Below, piece after piece: positions 1-12,900 of a stretch of DNA of 39,853 bases. The position numbers were made by a program, and so were the translations under genes. The stretch covers positions 1 through 39,853 of the forward strand of contig JAUCBJ010007017.1 in NCBI GenBank assembly GCA_032718475.1, written 5' to 3'. This stretch comes from Nemertoderma westbladi (lineage: Eukaryota > Xenacoelomorpha > Nemertodermatida > Nemertodermatidae). How positions within the stretch are numbered: position 1 is the stretch's first letter; every line of letters begins with the position of its first letter. The notes beneath the pieces were generated by a model that worked only from the letters and a program-made list of their open reading frames with translations, was not told the origin of the DNA and ran no database searches.

Positions 1-24
1 GTTGGCGGGATTGAATAAGCTAAC

Positions 25-1856
25 ACCGGTACAATGGATGTACCGGTACAATGGATGTACCGGTACCATGGATGTACCGGTACCATGGATGTACCGGTAC
101 CATGGATGTACCGGTACCATGGATGTACTGGTACCATGGATGTACCGGTACCATGGATGTACCGGTACCATGGATGTACCGGTACCATGGATGTACCGGT
201 ACCATGGATGTACCGGTACCATGGATGTACCGGCACCATGGATATACCGGTACCATGGATGTACCGGTACCATGGATGTACCGGTACATAGATGTACCGG
301 TACCATGGATGTACCGGTACCATGGATGTACCGGTACCATGGATGTACCGGTACCATGGATGTACCGGTACCATGGATGTACCGGTACCATGGATGTACC
401 GGTACCATGTATCTACCGGTACCATGTATGTACCGGAACCATGTATGTACCGGTACCATGGATGTACCGGTACCATGGATGTACCGGTACCATGGATGTA
501 CCGGTACCATGGATGTACCGGTACCATGGATGTACCGGTACCATGGATGTACCGGTACCATGGATGTACCGGTACCATGGATGTACCGGTACCATGGATG
601 TACCGGTACCATGGATGTACCGGTACCATGTATCTACCGGTACCATGTATGTACCGGAACCATGTATGTACCGGTACCATGGATGTACCGGTACCATGGA
701 TGTACCGGTACCATGGATGTACCGGTACCATGGATGTACCGGTACCATGGATGTACCGGTACCATGGATGTACCGGTACCATGGATGTACCAGTACCATG
801 GATGTACCGGTACCATGGATGTACCGGTTCACATGGATGTACCGGTGCCATGGATGTACCGGTGCCATGGATGTACCGGTACCATGGATGTACCGGTACC
901 ATGGATGTACCGGTACCATGGATGTACCGGTACAATGGATGTACCGGTACAATGGATGTACCGGTACCATGGATGTACCGGTACCATGGATGTACCGGTA
1001 CCATGGATGTACCGGTACCATGGATGTACTGGTACCATGGATGTACCGGTACCATGGATGTACCGGTACCATGGATGTACCGGTACCATGGATGTACCGG
1101 TACCATGGATGTACCGGAACTATGGATGTACCGGTACCATGTATGTACCGGTACCATGTATGTACCGGTACCATGTATGTACCGGTACCATGTATGTACC
1201 GGTACCATGGATGTACCGGTACCATGGATGTACCGGTACCATGGATGTACCGGTACCATGGATGTACCGGTACCATGGATGTACCGGTACCATGGATGTA
1301 CCGGTACCATGGATGTACCGGTACCATGGATGTACCGGTACCATGGATGTACCGGCACCATGGATGTACCGGTACCATGGTTGTACCGGTACCATGGATG
1401 TACCGGTACCATGTATGTACCGGTACCATGGATGTACCGGTACCATGGATGTACCGGTACCATGGATGTACCGGTACCATGTATGTACCGGTACCATGGA
1501 ATTACCGGTACCATGGATGTACCGGTACCATGGATGTACCGGTACCATGGATGTACCGGTACCATGGATGTACCGGTACCATGGATGTACCGGTACCATG
1601 GATGTACCGGTACCATGGATGTACCGGTACCATGGATGTACCGGTATCATGGATGTACCGGTACCATGGATGTACCGGTACCATGGATGTACCGGTACCA
1701 TGGATGTACCGGTACCATGGATGTACCGGTACCATGGATGTACCGGTACCATGTATGTACCGGTACCATGGAATTACCGGTACCATGGATGTACCGGTAC
1801 CATGGATGTACCGGTACCATGGATGTACCGGTACCATGGATGTACCGGTACCATGC
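25..1856. repeat. 17-bp minisatellite, about 107 copies
   Basis: The consensus unit is ACCATGGATGTACCGGT. Each unit joins the perfect 10-bp palindrome GTACCGGTAC to a 7-bp spacer CATGGAT. Common variants change the spacer (CATGTAT, CAATGGAT) or one base of the palindrome (CGGAACC, CGGCACC). Because 17 is not a multiple of three and the unit lacks stops, all frames on both strands stay open and produce long spurious reading frames. The array lies in the nesprin-like intron directly after exon 1861-2031. Bases 1-24 show nothing recognisable. Confidence 0.97.
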
Positions 1857-1860
1857 ATAC

Positions 1861-2031
1861 CTCAAGGGATTTTATATTCTTTCTACACAATTTCTCCAAC
1901 TCCTGGAGATCATTGTCGCCTTTACTAATAGTATCCAACAAAGCAGGAATATTAATGTTGTGTTGCTCCGACATTTCTGATACTTTGCCACGTAAACTAG
2001 TTATCACCGATCGCTGCCTCGGTATTTCTGT
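1861..2031 (-). CDS. Nesprin-like exon 16, last in the window
   Basis: Phase 0 to phase 0, 171 bases (57 codons). Acceptor ctctattgcag, donor CTTGAG|gtatgc. It encodes RQRSVITSLRGKVSEMSEQ and NDLQELEKLCRKNIKSLE. The intron turns into the 17-bp minisatellite within a few bases of the donor, so the array is the 5' end of the next intron. The next exon is left of the window. Confidence 0.78.
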
Positions 2032-5000
2032 CTGCAATAGAGTAAAATGGCGGAATATTTAAATGAACAATAATGACTTTTAGCAATTTAAAAGAGTTGA
2101 CATGATAATATTGAAGGTTATTGTGTTATTGTAAGTGTGTGTAATGCAGGATAGTTATGCAGTTTGATAAATGTTACACTTGAAGTTTACTTACTTGTTT
2201 TTGAGACAACTTTTCTCCAGTATTGTCTGAATTATCCCAATTTATATCCGAGCTCAAATGCAGAAGGGCTTCCTCCGACCAAAGTCTAAACGGTTCCAAA
2301 TTCTCATTCACGTACTAAGTGATAAAAAACATCAAGAATAAAGTTTATCTGGCGTCAATCCAATATTATCAATAACATTTAATTACATATAAGTAACTCA
2401 TTGATAAATATTAATTTAAGTTAATAATTTAATTATTAATTATTTTTTGTTAATAATTGTCCGATGCAGCGAATAATTTTTTATATTTATATACAATTTT
2501 ATTCAATTTATAAAGTTATTTATCTACCTTCCAGTCTTTAAGCAGGAGATTCATTTGTTCTGTTTTAGCATCCAACTTGCCCAGTAGTAGATGCCACTTC
2601 CCCCTCAACGCATCCAAATTATCGTCAGGGAGCAACCATTCGTTGGCAATAGATTTAGAGAGTTTCTCTACCAGTTCATTAGCTTCATCCAATAAAGGTT
2701 GCTTGGTAACCAGTAGTTCAGAATGATCCTAATCAAATACAACGCAATAATTAATTAATTTATTTAGTAATACTGCAACTCCGTTTGTTGCAGAATAAAA
2801 AAGGGGTTAAAATAATATCTTTTTGATCACAAATTTTAATAATAGTAAAAAAAAAAAAAAATAGAATACAACCATTCCGTATGATTCTAACTTTTAATTC
2901 TACCTATAATATAATATTAATGATTTAAATTAAATATAAAATATATTAATTATTAAAGCATGTAAACAGACTTATATTCGCTGTTATTCGATTTGTAGTA
3001 AGTGAACCTATTTATGCACCTTGTATGATTCCAAAAGTAGTGCAACATCATCCGCATTGCGGACATTGGATGTTTCTTGCGACAGCTGTTGTTGAGCGTC
3101 GTTAATTCTTTCATGGAGTGATTCAACAACATCGTCATAACGAGATATTAAGCTCAGCAAAGTATTGTAATGACTCTCCTTCTTAATCAACTGGGTAAAA
3201 ATAAAAAAATAAACGTCTAAATTACGGGAGTATCAGTAATGAACAACAAACAGTGACCCATAATAGTAGATGAAGGTTTATGAAGATGGGTTAAAGGCTG
3301 ACTTTCGTAAACAAAAGGTAAATAATTAATAGTTATCTAGTTAAATTGTATGTCTCTTACCAGTATACTAAGTTCATCTCTCCTTTTATTGAAATCAGCA
3401 ACTTGTTTACTGAGCTGAGGTTCTTTACTTCTATCGATATTAGTAACATCAGCAATAACTGTCCCCATCTGTTGTAAAGGTGCGTTTAAAGCTTGCAGTC
3501 TAAAGGGAAACAAGGTTGATTAAGACTGTTTCTTGTATGTTAGAAAGATTACGTGACATTTAATGATAAAATGAGAGCCACATTATAGACTGAAGGGTAG
3601 ATGTAGACACGTATAGGATACATTTTAAGTTACAACTCCCGTTCAACACAGCTCAGCAATAATGTCGACAATGTCGTCCAAGTGGGATGAAGCCGGACTT
3701 CCAATTTACTCAAAAATCAAATCGTATCCAATTTAATGTTTATAAATCTTGGGTTTTTCTGAGGCGGAATAACGTGATATGTTGCTACGTATATTAGGAG
3801 CATTTATTTCTAAACAATTATTCCTATTTAGTAATTCCGTCAGTAATATAGTGTTACATGTGTGTTATGCATTACTTATGTGTCCAATGTACATTATGTT
3901 GTTCCCGGATTGCCGGCGTACGAAATGAAATGAAATGAAAGGAAATAAATAAATAAATAAAATATTATAAGCGGCTTATAACCCACCTGGATTTCATTTC
4001 CAGAACTCCGCGTTGTTTTTCTTTAACTAATTCTACTTTTACAATTTTATCAGAATGTTTGCATATCGTCTGTCGTTGAATCGCATCTAACACCCCGCTT
4101 ATATCTTCTATTAGCGAACCAAATTGTAACATCAGCTTCTCCATTATTACTAGTTGCTGCAAAGCATTCTCGATCTTATGGCTTACATCTGAAGCATTAT
4201 TCAGTACAGCAGATGTTACATCGATAAATGTTAAAGTGGCATAGGTTTCCCTATCAATTACTTTTAATTTGCAATCCAACGACTTATTGTCTAGATACGA
4301 AGAATTGCGTTCCCATGGTGACATTACCTTAAATATTTGACTAAGTTGTGATTGGTAGTTACCCAGTTGAACCTCATTCACATCACCACTCTCACTTATT
4401 GCGTTGACTTCCAGTAACTGCTTTTCAATATCTTCACGCAGGGTTAGCAGCTTATCCCATTGGTCCAGCTGTGTTTCGCGTAGATTCACAAACCTCATAA
4501 ATTCATTCTCAACTTCTATTAGTTCGTTGTAACCACCCATAGCTTCAAGAACTTCAGAATTTTCTCTACTAGAGGAATATTTCGCAAACTGAGTCGCGAT
4601 TTTCGAAGAATTTTCTAGATTTTCTTCAAATTTTTCTCTCGTTTGTATAATTAAGGCACGTTGATTTACAATTTCATCCGCGAAAACCTTCAATTCGAGA
4701 TTTAATTCCAATGACTTGCTATCAATAATCTCCTTATATTTAGCAAAATCGTTCTGAAAAGTCTCTCTGGCATCTATAGTGGAATTCAATAGGTCCAATC
4801 GCTCTGCAATTTGCTGACTATCACGTCTCCAACGCGCATCAATGTTAGCCAATGATGTTGCTATGGAGCCTGTTGCATTTGTAGTCTGTAAATGATTACC
4901 TATTGATGACCACTCATTGTATTGTGATTGACACTCTCTTAGTTGATTCTCCATGTTACTGTACGTGTTTATATATTCAAGAAGAACATTTCGGGAATGT

Positions 5001-8000
5001 TTATCATAATGAGCGGCATCCTCTTCTAATCTACCTTCTATGCTCTCCAGTACGTTAACCAAAATATCCCGTAAATGCTCGTATTGTTGCCATGTTCGCA
5101 TGTTATTGGACAACTCAGAATGTCGAGCCTCAGCATGATTGGCTGCCAACTTCCAGCGTTTCTCCATAGTGTCAGTCTCATTGGTTGCTTCGGTTGATAC
5201 TAGGACGGCCTTGTGGCGAAGCTCCACAATGTCACCTCTATGATCTTGGATGTCGTTTTTAATTACCTTATTTGCTTCCAATAAAGATCCAATCTATTTA
5301 TAAATATTATAATGAATTAACTCTTGAATGCATCTAATGTAAGTGTAATGTAATATTATACTAATCAATAGCTGTTGTAGATCAAATCCAAAACATATAG
5401 CTTTGTAACATTATATATCAAAGGGGTTTCTCACATAAATTATGATACCTAGAATCTACCATCATGTAGAATGAAGTCTATCCATATTAATGTTAACCAG
5501 ATTTGTACTGACCTCTGTACTATTATTGTATGATAATTCTTCTACAGCCAACTGATGTTCAACCGAGTTGAGCCAAGATCGCAAGTTATCGAGTTTCAAC
5601 TGATATGCCTTCTTATTCCGCAAACTTTCCTCTGCTGTTTCATATTGACCTAGAAATTAGACGTTAACTCTTAAATAAAAGTAATTATCTACACAAGTGG
5701 GGCCTTTGTGCAGCGAAAGCTGCAAGCCATCTTAGCGAACAATTATAATTATACTATGGCTAGTTATATATTGACTTCCGACAAGTATGGCTTCCAACAC
5801 ACACACTGGCAGACTTTTGGAAAACGGCCAAATTATAATTATAACAAGTTCGGTGATGGCTCAGCTTGACATAGTTAACAAACTATGTCAAGGTAGGCTG
5901 GCACTTGATGAGTATAGTACATGGCGAAATTTTTATTTATAATAATACTTTCTTTTATTTCCATAACCCAAATATATATATATATATATATGTATAACGA
6001 ACCTTTTACGCCCATTGAATATGTAAAAACGGTTTACATATGCAGTGGCGATTTCGTTCCCAAATATATATTGACGTTCTGTACACATTCGAAGATACTT
6101 TGTAAAGCGCATGAAAATAATGAGTGTATACAGTAGCGTTTTCGTCAAGAAAAAATTCGTCAAAACTTACGATCTTTTAAAAAAACACAGTATGTTAGTT
6201 TTATACAGTATAATTAATAAAAATTGTTAAGTGTAGGTAAACTTTACTGACTTTCAAGTACTGTACAAGTAGAGTAGTTGTATTGAGTAGGATATCAGCC
6301 TACTGTATATACAGTAGTGCAAAACTACTGTAGGCCTACTATACATTCCGATTATTCTGTGTTTCTGTTTATTTATTATTTAATTATTAATTCACAACCA
6401 AGTTTGATATATTTTGTTTTATTAAAACCCTATATCACTATATAACCTGACAATTTCAAATGGGAAGGGGGGGGGGGGATATACGCAAGAAATATTTAAC
6501 CTACTTCAAGGGAAAATCGATGCGCAAATACCACCAACCAGCAAGAATGAAACGGGAACTTACGATATAAACTCTCATGTCACTCAGTTTCCCCTTTCTT
6601 CACACATTTATTCCCCTTGTAAGCTTAATCCGTGCTTTGTTAGCGTTAGGTAAACATGCGAACATTGAACATACAATTTCATTTCAGACGTTAATAAAAT
6701 TATGTTTTGACGACCAACAAGTTACATTACATACTGTAGTAGGCCTATGTAAAAAAACGATGATACGTAAACATTGATACGTAAACAATGATACGTAAAG
6801 TCAATCGCCAGAGACTTGACTTTACCTGACATACTTGACTTGACATTGCATTGACTTGAAATATACCCCATTTGGCTTTGTCATCCTTCAGTTGATATAA
6901 TTCAATTCTCATACTTGATTTGACATACACAAACTTGACTTGAAATTCTTCTGCCAAAAGAAGTCAAATATGCTAAGTTAAGTACGTCAACTTTAAGTCA
7001 AGTAAAGTGATCACTTAAACAGGCTATGATTTCTACATTATTTATGTATACATTTTGTCATTGTCACCACTATATTTCGTCAATTTAAGTCGATGAAATG
7101 CCAAAGGTAGGAAAAAATAAACATTTAAAGTCACAAATACGCCACAAATAATCCAAGTCGACATTTTATATATAGGAATATATAATGTAACAAATTCTCC
7201 AATCGGTGTTGTTAAAACGCCTTTCGTATAAAAAATAAATCTAAAGGGTTACAAATACGACGTATTTGTAACCCGTTAGATTTATTTTTAAACTTTCCGC
7301 GATGTGAAGACAAGCTTTGTATGTGACGTCGTCACATACAAAGCTTGTCTTCATATCGCGGAAAGTTTTGCTATCAGTCGCATTTTTTCTAAGCCCTGAC
7401 ATATTATGCATTAAGCCTATTTATATTAGCCTACTGTACCAGACTGAAAATCATATTTTTTAGATTGTTGGCTGGTTATATTTACTTAACATACTGTACT
7501 TTATTTGACATACAGTATTTGACTTAGCTTATTCTACTTGACATAATTGACTTGACATACTTGACTTGACAAAGTTGATTTAACTAAGATGTGCCAATAA
7601 TGCTCCCACAGGAACCATCAGCTATTACAAAAAGCCCGATAATTGTCAATCATCTAAGTAATCTTCAGGATAACCAATTTCATAATTATAATAGTCGATT
7701 TTTTTGGAGTCCAGCCAATGGCATTCTAGAACGGTTTATGTAGCACAATGTAGCGACGTCATTAAGTACGCTGATTTGCCAACCCTGCGAGTTGGTAAAT
7801 ATTCGGATTCTAGGCCTGGGACGGTATTATGATGGGGGGTGGTAGTGCTGGTGTCAAGTCTAGCATGTCAAGTCAAGTATATCAAAATAAATTAGAAATT
7901 AGAACCTTAACATTCCTACACCATTACTGAATATAGTGTCTTTCTTTTAGTGTCGATATTATATTGCACCAGTTGCGCCGTTATTCTTCGTACTGTATTT

Positions 8001-9949
8001 ATAGTGAATTCTGGGTTCCAAAGGAAAGGTCATGGAAGCGTGTCAGAAAACGCGGCTAAAAGCGCGGAAAAAACGCCTCAACGAAAATGGCCTTCTCAGT
8101 AGGCCTTGTGCAAATTATTATTTTTTTTCTACCTTTGGCGTTTTATGGACTTCAATTGACGAAATTGTTTCATAATGCGATTAAGTTGTGACAATGAAAA
8201 GATATATGCATAAATAATGGAATCAAGTGTATTCACAGTGTTGAAGTCAATGGCTTCTATGTCCAACTCAATTTATCGATTAAACTCAATGATATTGAAT
8301 TTATTTTCCTTAAAGTTACCCACTCTTCTACACATGTGTGTGAAAGTCAAAGCCAAGCTAACATTAAAGCATAGAACATCGCCGTGACCGTCACAAAGGT
8401 CGAACCCCCCTCCCCCTGTCACAAAATGTCACGCAAAAAAGACTGTCTACCCCCCCCCCCCCCCCCCCCCCTAGTGCGTGACATACTTTATGAACGCCCC
8501 CCTTGTCATTTTATCGACTTCAATTGACGAAATAGTTCCATTATGCGATTAAGTTTTAACAATGAAAACATTTATGCATAAATATTGTAGCAGACATAGC
8601 CTGTTTAAGTGATCACATTACTTGAGGCACTTGACTTCTCTTGGCGGAAGAAATTCAAGTCATGAATTTCAATTCAAGTATGTCAAGTCTGGTCAATTCA
8701 AGTACATATGTCGGGTCAATTATTTTGTCAAGTCAAGTCCTAGTTTGTCAAGTAAAGTGTATCAAGCGAAGTCTAGTATGCCAAGTCAAGCACATTTATA
8801 TCAAGTGAAGTCAAGTACTGTATATCACGTCAGTTATGTCAGGCCAAGTCATGTCAAGTCAATAATTTCAAGTCAAGTAAAATATGTTAATTTGTCAAGT
8901 CAAGTAATGTACAGTATGTTACGTAAATATGTCAACAGAAGTATATCAAATCAAATAGGCCTATATCTTTAAGTCAAGTGGAGTATGACAAATAAATTAT
9001 GTCAAACCAAAAATCACAAGCCATGTCAAGTACCGATATGTCAAATCAAGTATGACAAGTCAAGTATGTCAAATGAAGATGGTAGAAATGAAATGATAGA
9101 TGGGATTCAGTTGTTTCGGTCGCTCTCTCTATGTATAGATAGTAAACAGCAACACAGATTAGCGACGAACTTTATATGAAATACCAGTTGAAGACAGTTT
9201 TTACTTAGAAACCATGAAATGGAGACATAGCTTAATTCGCATTATTTTATAATGAAACAGTAAACGAAATTTTCATATCTATTTTAGTTTTGGAGTTATT
9301 TGATTTTTTGTAGACCTCACTTATTTTGAAATTAGTATAAATTTAAGTGGTCAATTTTTTGTAAGATAAGCTATTACTTTTTCAACATACTATAATTGTA
9401 TTTGTCCTACAGGATAATTTTCGCTATGAGTTTTCCTGTTCAGTGATTTCATTTCAATTGTTACTTTCCACGGCTGACGGATTCTAGACTGTCCATCAGT
9501 CTGTCTGTCTGTCTGTGTGTCGGTTTGTCTGTCAAAATTAGGGAAATATGATATGTAACAAAATATTTTGCTTGTGGGTGAAATGAAATCACTGACCAAG
9601 AAAACCCCATAATTATTTGTTAATTTGATATATTTCTCAATTTTGACAGACAAAAGACAAACAGGACAGACAGACCGACAGACAGACAGACGTAAAAACA
9701 TTAAATAATCAATCAAACGTAAAAAAAATAGCTACCGGAAATGAAATTACCGACCAAGAAAACCCCATAAATAGATATGTTTCTTAATTTGATTTATTTC
9801 TCAATTTTGACAGAAAGACAGACCGACAGACAGACGTACAAACATTAAACAATAAATCAAACGTAAACATAGATATCAGAAATGAAATCACCAACCAAGA
9901 AAACCCCATATATAAATTTTTTTGTTAATTTGATTTAGTTCTCAATTTC

Positions 9950-9987
<38 letters not shown>

Positions 9988-12900
9988 AAGTCTAGATTTC
10001 TTTAAACTGGAAAAGTGAAATTTTAACTGTAATTACCACCCAGTGACATTTTAAATGTTATCACCACCCAGAAAAACCTTATAACACAAATTTTGAACAG
10101 TTTGTGCACTTCTTAAATTTTAACAGACTGACAAACCAAAAACAGACAGACTGACTGACATGCAGACAATCGTCTAGAATCGATATATAGTGAAAACCGA
10201 TATCGTATTATAAATCATCGGCAAATAAAAACCCAATAGCAAAAAAATTTAGGTGGTGGTGTTATATTTATTTATTTGTTACATTTTTGACAGAGAAACA
10301 GACAAGTATTCAGACAAACAGACAGAGTGACCTCCAATAAAAATACAAATTAAAATATTGTCGCCAAAGTTCCATACACTGATGTGTATCTGAATTCTGA
10401 CGTATGTACCTAATGTTTTACAAGTCTGCTTTGAAATATCGTAAAAGTTTACATAATAATCCCCCAATTACAGAAAATTGGCGGGAACGTTTGAAACTCT
10501 CATAACTTTAAAGCCGTTTTTCTCAAAACTTTGTTAATATTTGGTCATTAGACTACTAATTTTCAAAACTCAATATCTTTATCGGATTTGAAATCTGTTT
10601 TCAGTGTTCGATTCAGCATAAAAATGTGTATTTGAATCAATAAAAAAACACAAAATTATTTTTTGTAACCGTAGGTCGGATTCTTGATCAAACCCCACAT
10701 TTTTAGATAATTAGTCATTATTATCATATGTAATAAATCACACAAGAATTTGCACCACAGGTTTCTTGGACGTATTTTTAACTTGTATATTTATTTTTTA
10801 TACAACAGACGTGTTTCATCAGTACTAATTACATAATTTGTTACATTATTCATTCTTGCTGTATATATTGCATATTATAATGGCGAATTAATGCTATTAA
10901 CTTTTGACGCATTTGCAACTATATATATATATATTTCATGTGTATGATAAAAAGGCATATATGTTACATACATATATCGCATCATTTTACTACAATTCAA
11001 CATTATTTTGGTGATAGCATTAACTAATGTTTCCTTTATTAAATGAGAATAAAATATTTAAAACAAAAATAATATCTAAAAGTATTAGTTAGTTAGTTTA
11101 TTTATGATGATCTTAATCTGATGATTGTAATCTGAACACTGTATATTGTATAATTCATAGCCCCATAATAAAAATAAATTGGCAAGATACCATCATATCA
11201 GTTCATTATTACCAGCATTAATTCAACACAGTGGCGATCCACTTAGACTATTTACTCTATCTAATGGAAACTACCCATTTACAAGCGAGTTTATCAAAAG
11301 TGAAGCAGTTTAGCACAGAAAAAGCTTTCTTCGTGGTGGATTAAGTAATTTTATGTTCATTGGTACTTTGCACTGGTGGAACAAAAAAATAGTGTGTGAC
11401 ATCTGACTTTAGACCAAAAATACACTGAGAGCGCCACTAAGGCGTAATCGTTACAAGTAGTCAATACGCCCAGATATCCATGATAACGCCCTTGTTACAT
11501 TTCCCAAAATCGTTAAAACGCCGTTATACATAACCATTTATGTCGAATTCGCTACGTGTTACATCTATATATAAATGAGGCAGCACCGTAATGAATTACT
11601 TTAGCTGATAATAGCTGGAAATAAGTGTCAAGTAGGGCTAGCAGGGGCTCGCCTGCCAAGACTACAGTGGAGTTGAACTAATACACAAAATTAGCTAATT
11701 AATTAAGTAAACAGTTGCCGGTAATATATAATTATCATCACAGTCACCCAGACACAATAATTTCGTGACACATCCCGAGGCAGGATAGCGGCACGAAAAT
11801 AAATGTCAACAAATAATGCATCCCTCATTGATCCTTACACACATAATTGGTTTTATGTTATGCCGTCGTATCGATGATATTGGCTGAGAAATTTTTTTTT
11901 TAATTGAATTGAGAAATGATTTGTAGTCCTTTTGTAGTTTAGTTGATTTATCTAAAGAGTTCCAGATTTTTATTAATGATACAATTATACTTGAGAAACC
12001 ATAATCATTATTTGTACTTGGTATTGTAATATTTCCTGTTCTAGAATTAATAATTTGATCGGCAGTAGTGTTTCTAATAGTTTTGTTATTAGTAGTATAA
12101 TGTGGGTTTCCCTGTATTCTAATGTTGTTTGTATGTAAAAGTGGTAGTTGTAATTGTTTGAAAGGGCGTGATAGTTTATTTACATATTTATAAAAAAATT
12201 TTAAACCAGTGTACTCTCTAAGTGAGTATAGATTTGGTAATTTAGCTAAGGTGCGTAGCTGCGTGCCAGTCAGGTCACGTATTTTTTTTACTGAAAACTA
12301 TGCGAAGGCCGTAATTTTGTTGTTTATCTAGGTTGTATAATAGTTCTTTATATCCATGTTTTTTATGTAGGGGCGCTAGTAAATTACTACAGTAATTGTG
12401 ATGTGGTAAAACTGTTGCCTTAAATATATTTAATTTAGTTTTAACAGATAACTGGCCCTTGATTCTCCGCAAACAGGAGTTCGCCAGTCCCATTTTATTA
12501 GATATGGATTTAATTTGGCACTTCCAATTCAATTTATTATCTATATAGACGCCCAAATATTTTATATTTTCAGATTGTGGTATTATGGTATTTTTTGTTG
12601 TTAGTTTTATATCGTCAGTTTCAGGGGAGCGACTGTGCGGGGATAATAGTAAGAATTCTGTCTTGTCCGTATTAAGGTTTAGGTGTAGGTTTGCAAAAGT
12701 AGTCTCTAGGTCATTTACTTGTTTTTCTAGTGTCGCCGTAGCTATTTTTGGATCAGTATGTGAAAAAAATATCAGAGTGTCATCAGCGTATTGCACAAGA
12801 TCAAGATCAAAGAAAGTTTTTAAATTATTTACATATAAAAGGAATAATAGTGGTCCTAACTGCGTTCCTTGAGGTACCCCCCTGTTTATAGTTTCCCATT

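Larger units (their letters stand above)
6780..9085. mobile_element. Foldback-type element with long degenerate inverted repeats
   Basis: The left part (about 6780-7110) is the reverse complement of the right part (about 8500-8760, continuing to 9085). Matches include the 22-base segment around 7006-7029 against 8592-8614, and the CTTTGGCAGAAGAA-like block near 6945-6960 against 8635-8660. A third related segment in the right-hand orientation lies at 8125-8220. The outer ends consist of degenerate TCAAG/TCAAGTATG tandem motifs, as CTTGA on the left and TCAAG on the right. No transposase is visible, so this would be a non-autonomous foldback or MITE-like element. Its exact borders and target-site duplication were not resolved. 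Confidence 0.6.

Noticed and set aside
2-2062. Long open frames (up to 686 codons) on both strands across the 17-bp array, looking like a repetitive structural protein
   Set aside because: A 17-bp unit without stops keeps every frame open with a 51-bp period. The product is the same in all frames and on both strands, and the array lies within an intron directly after a good splice donor.
8622-9179. Plus-strand frames of 116 and 64 codons rich in Val-Lys-Ser-Ser
   Set aside because: They are translations of the degenerate TCAAG repeat in the right arm of the foldback element, with no domain.
9390-9716. 108-codon minus-strand frame with Cys and Thr-Asp-Arg-Gln repeats
   Set aside because: It is a translation of the CTGT/ACAG microsatellite and its inverted copy.
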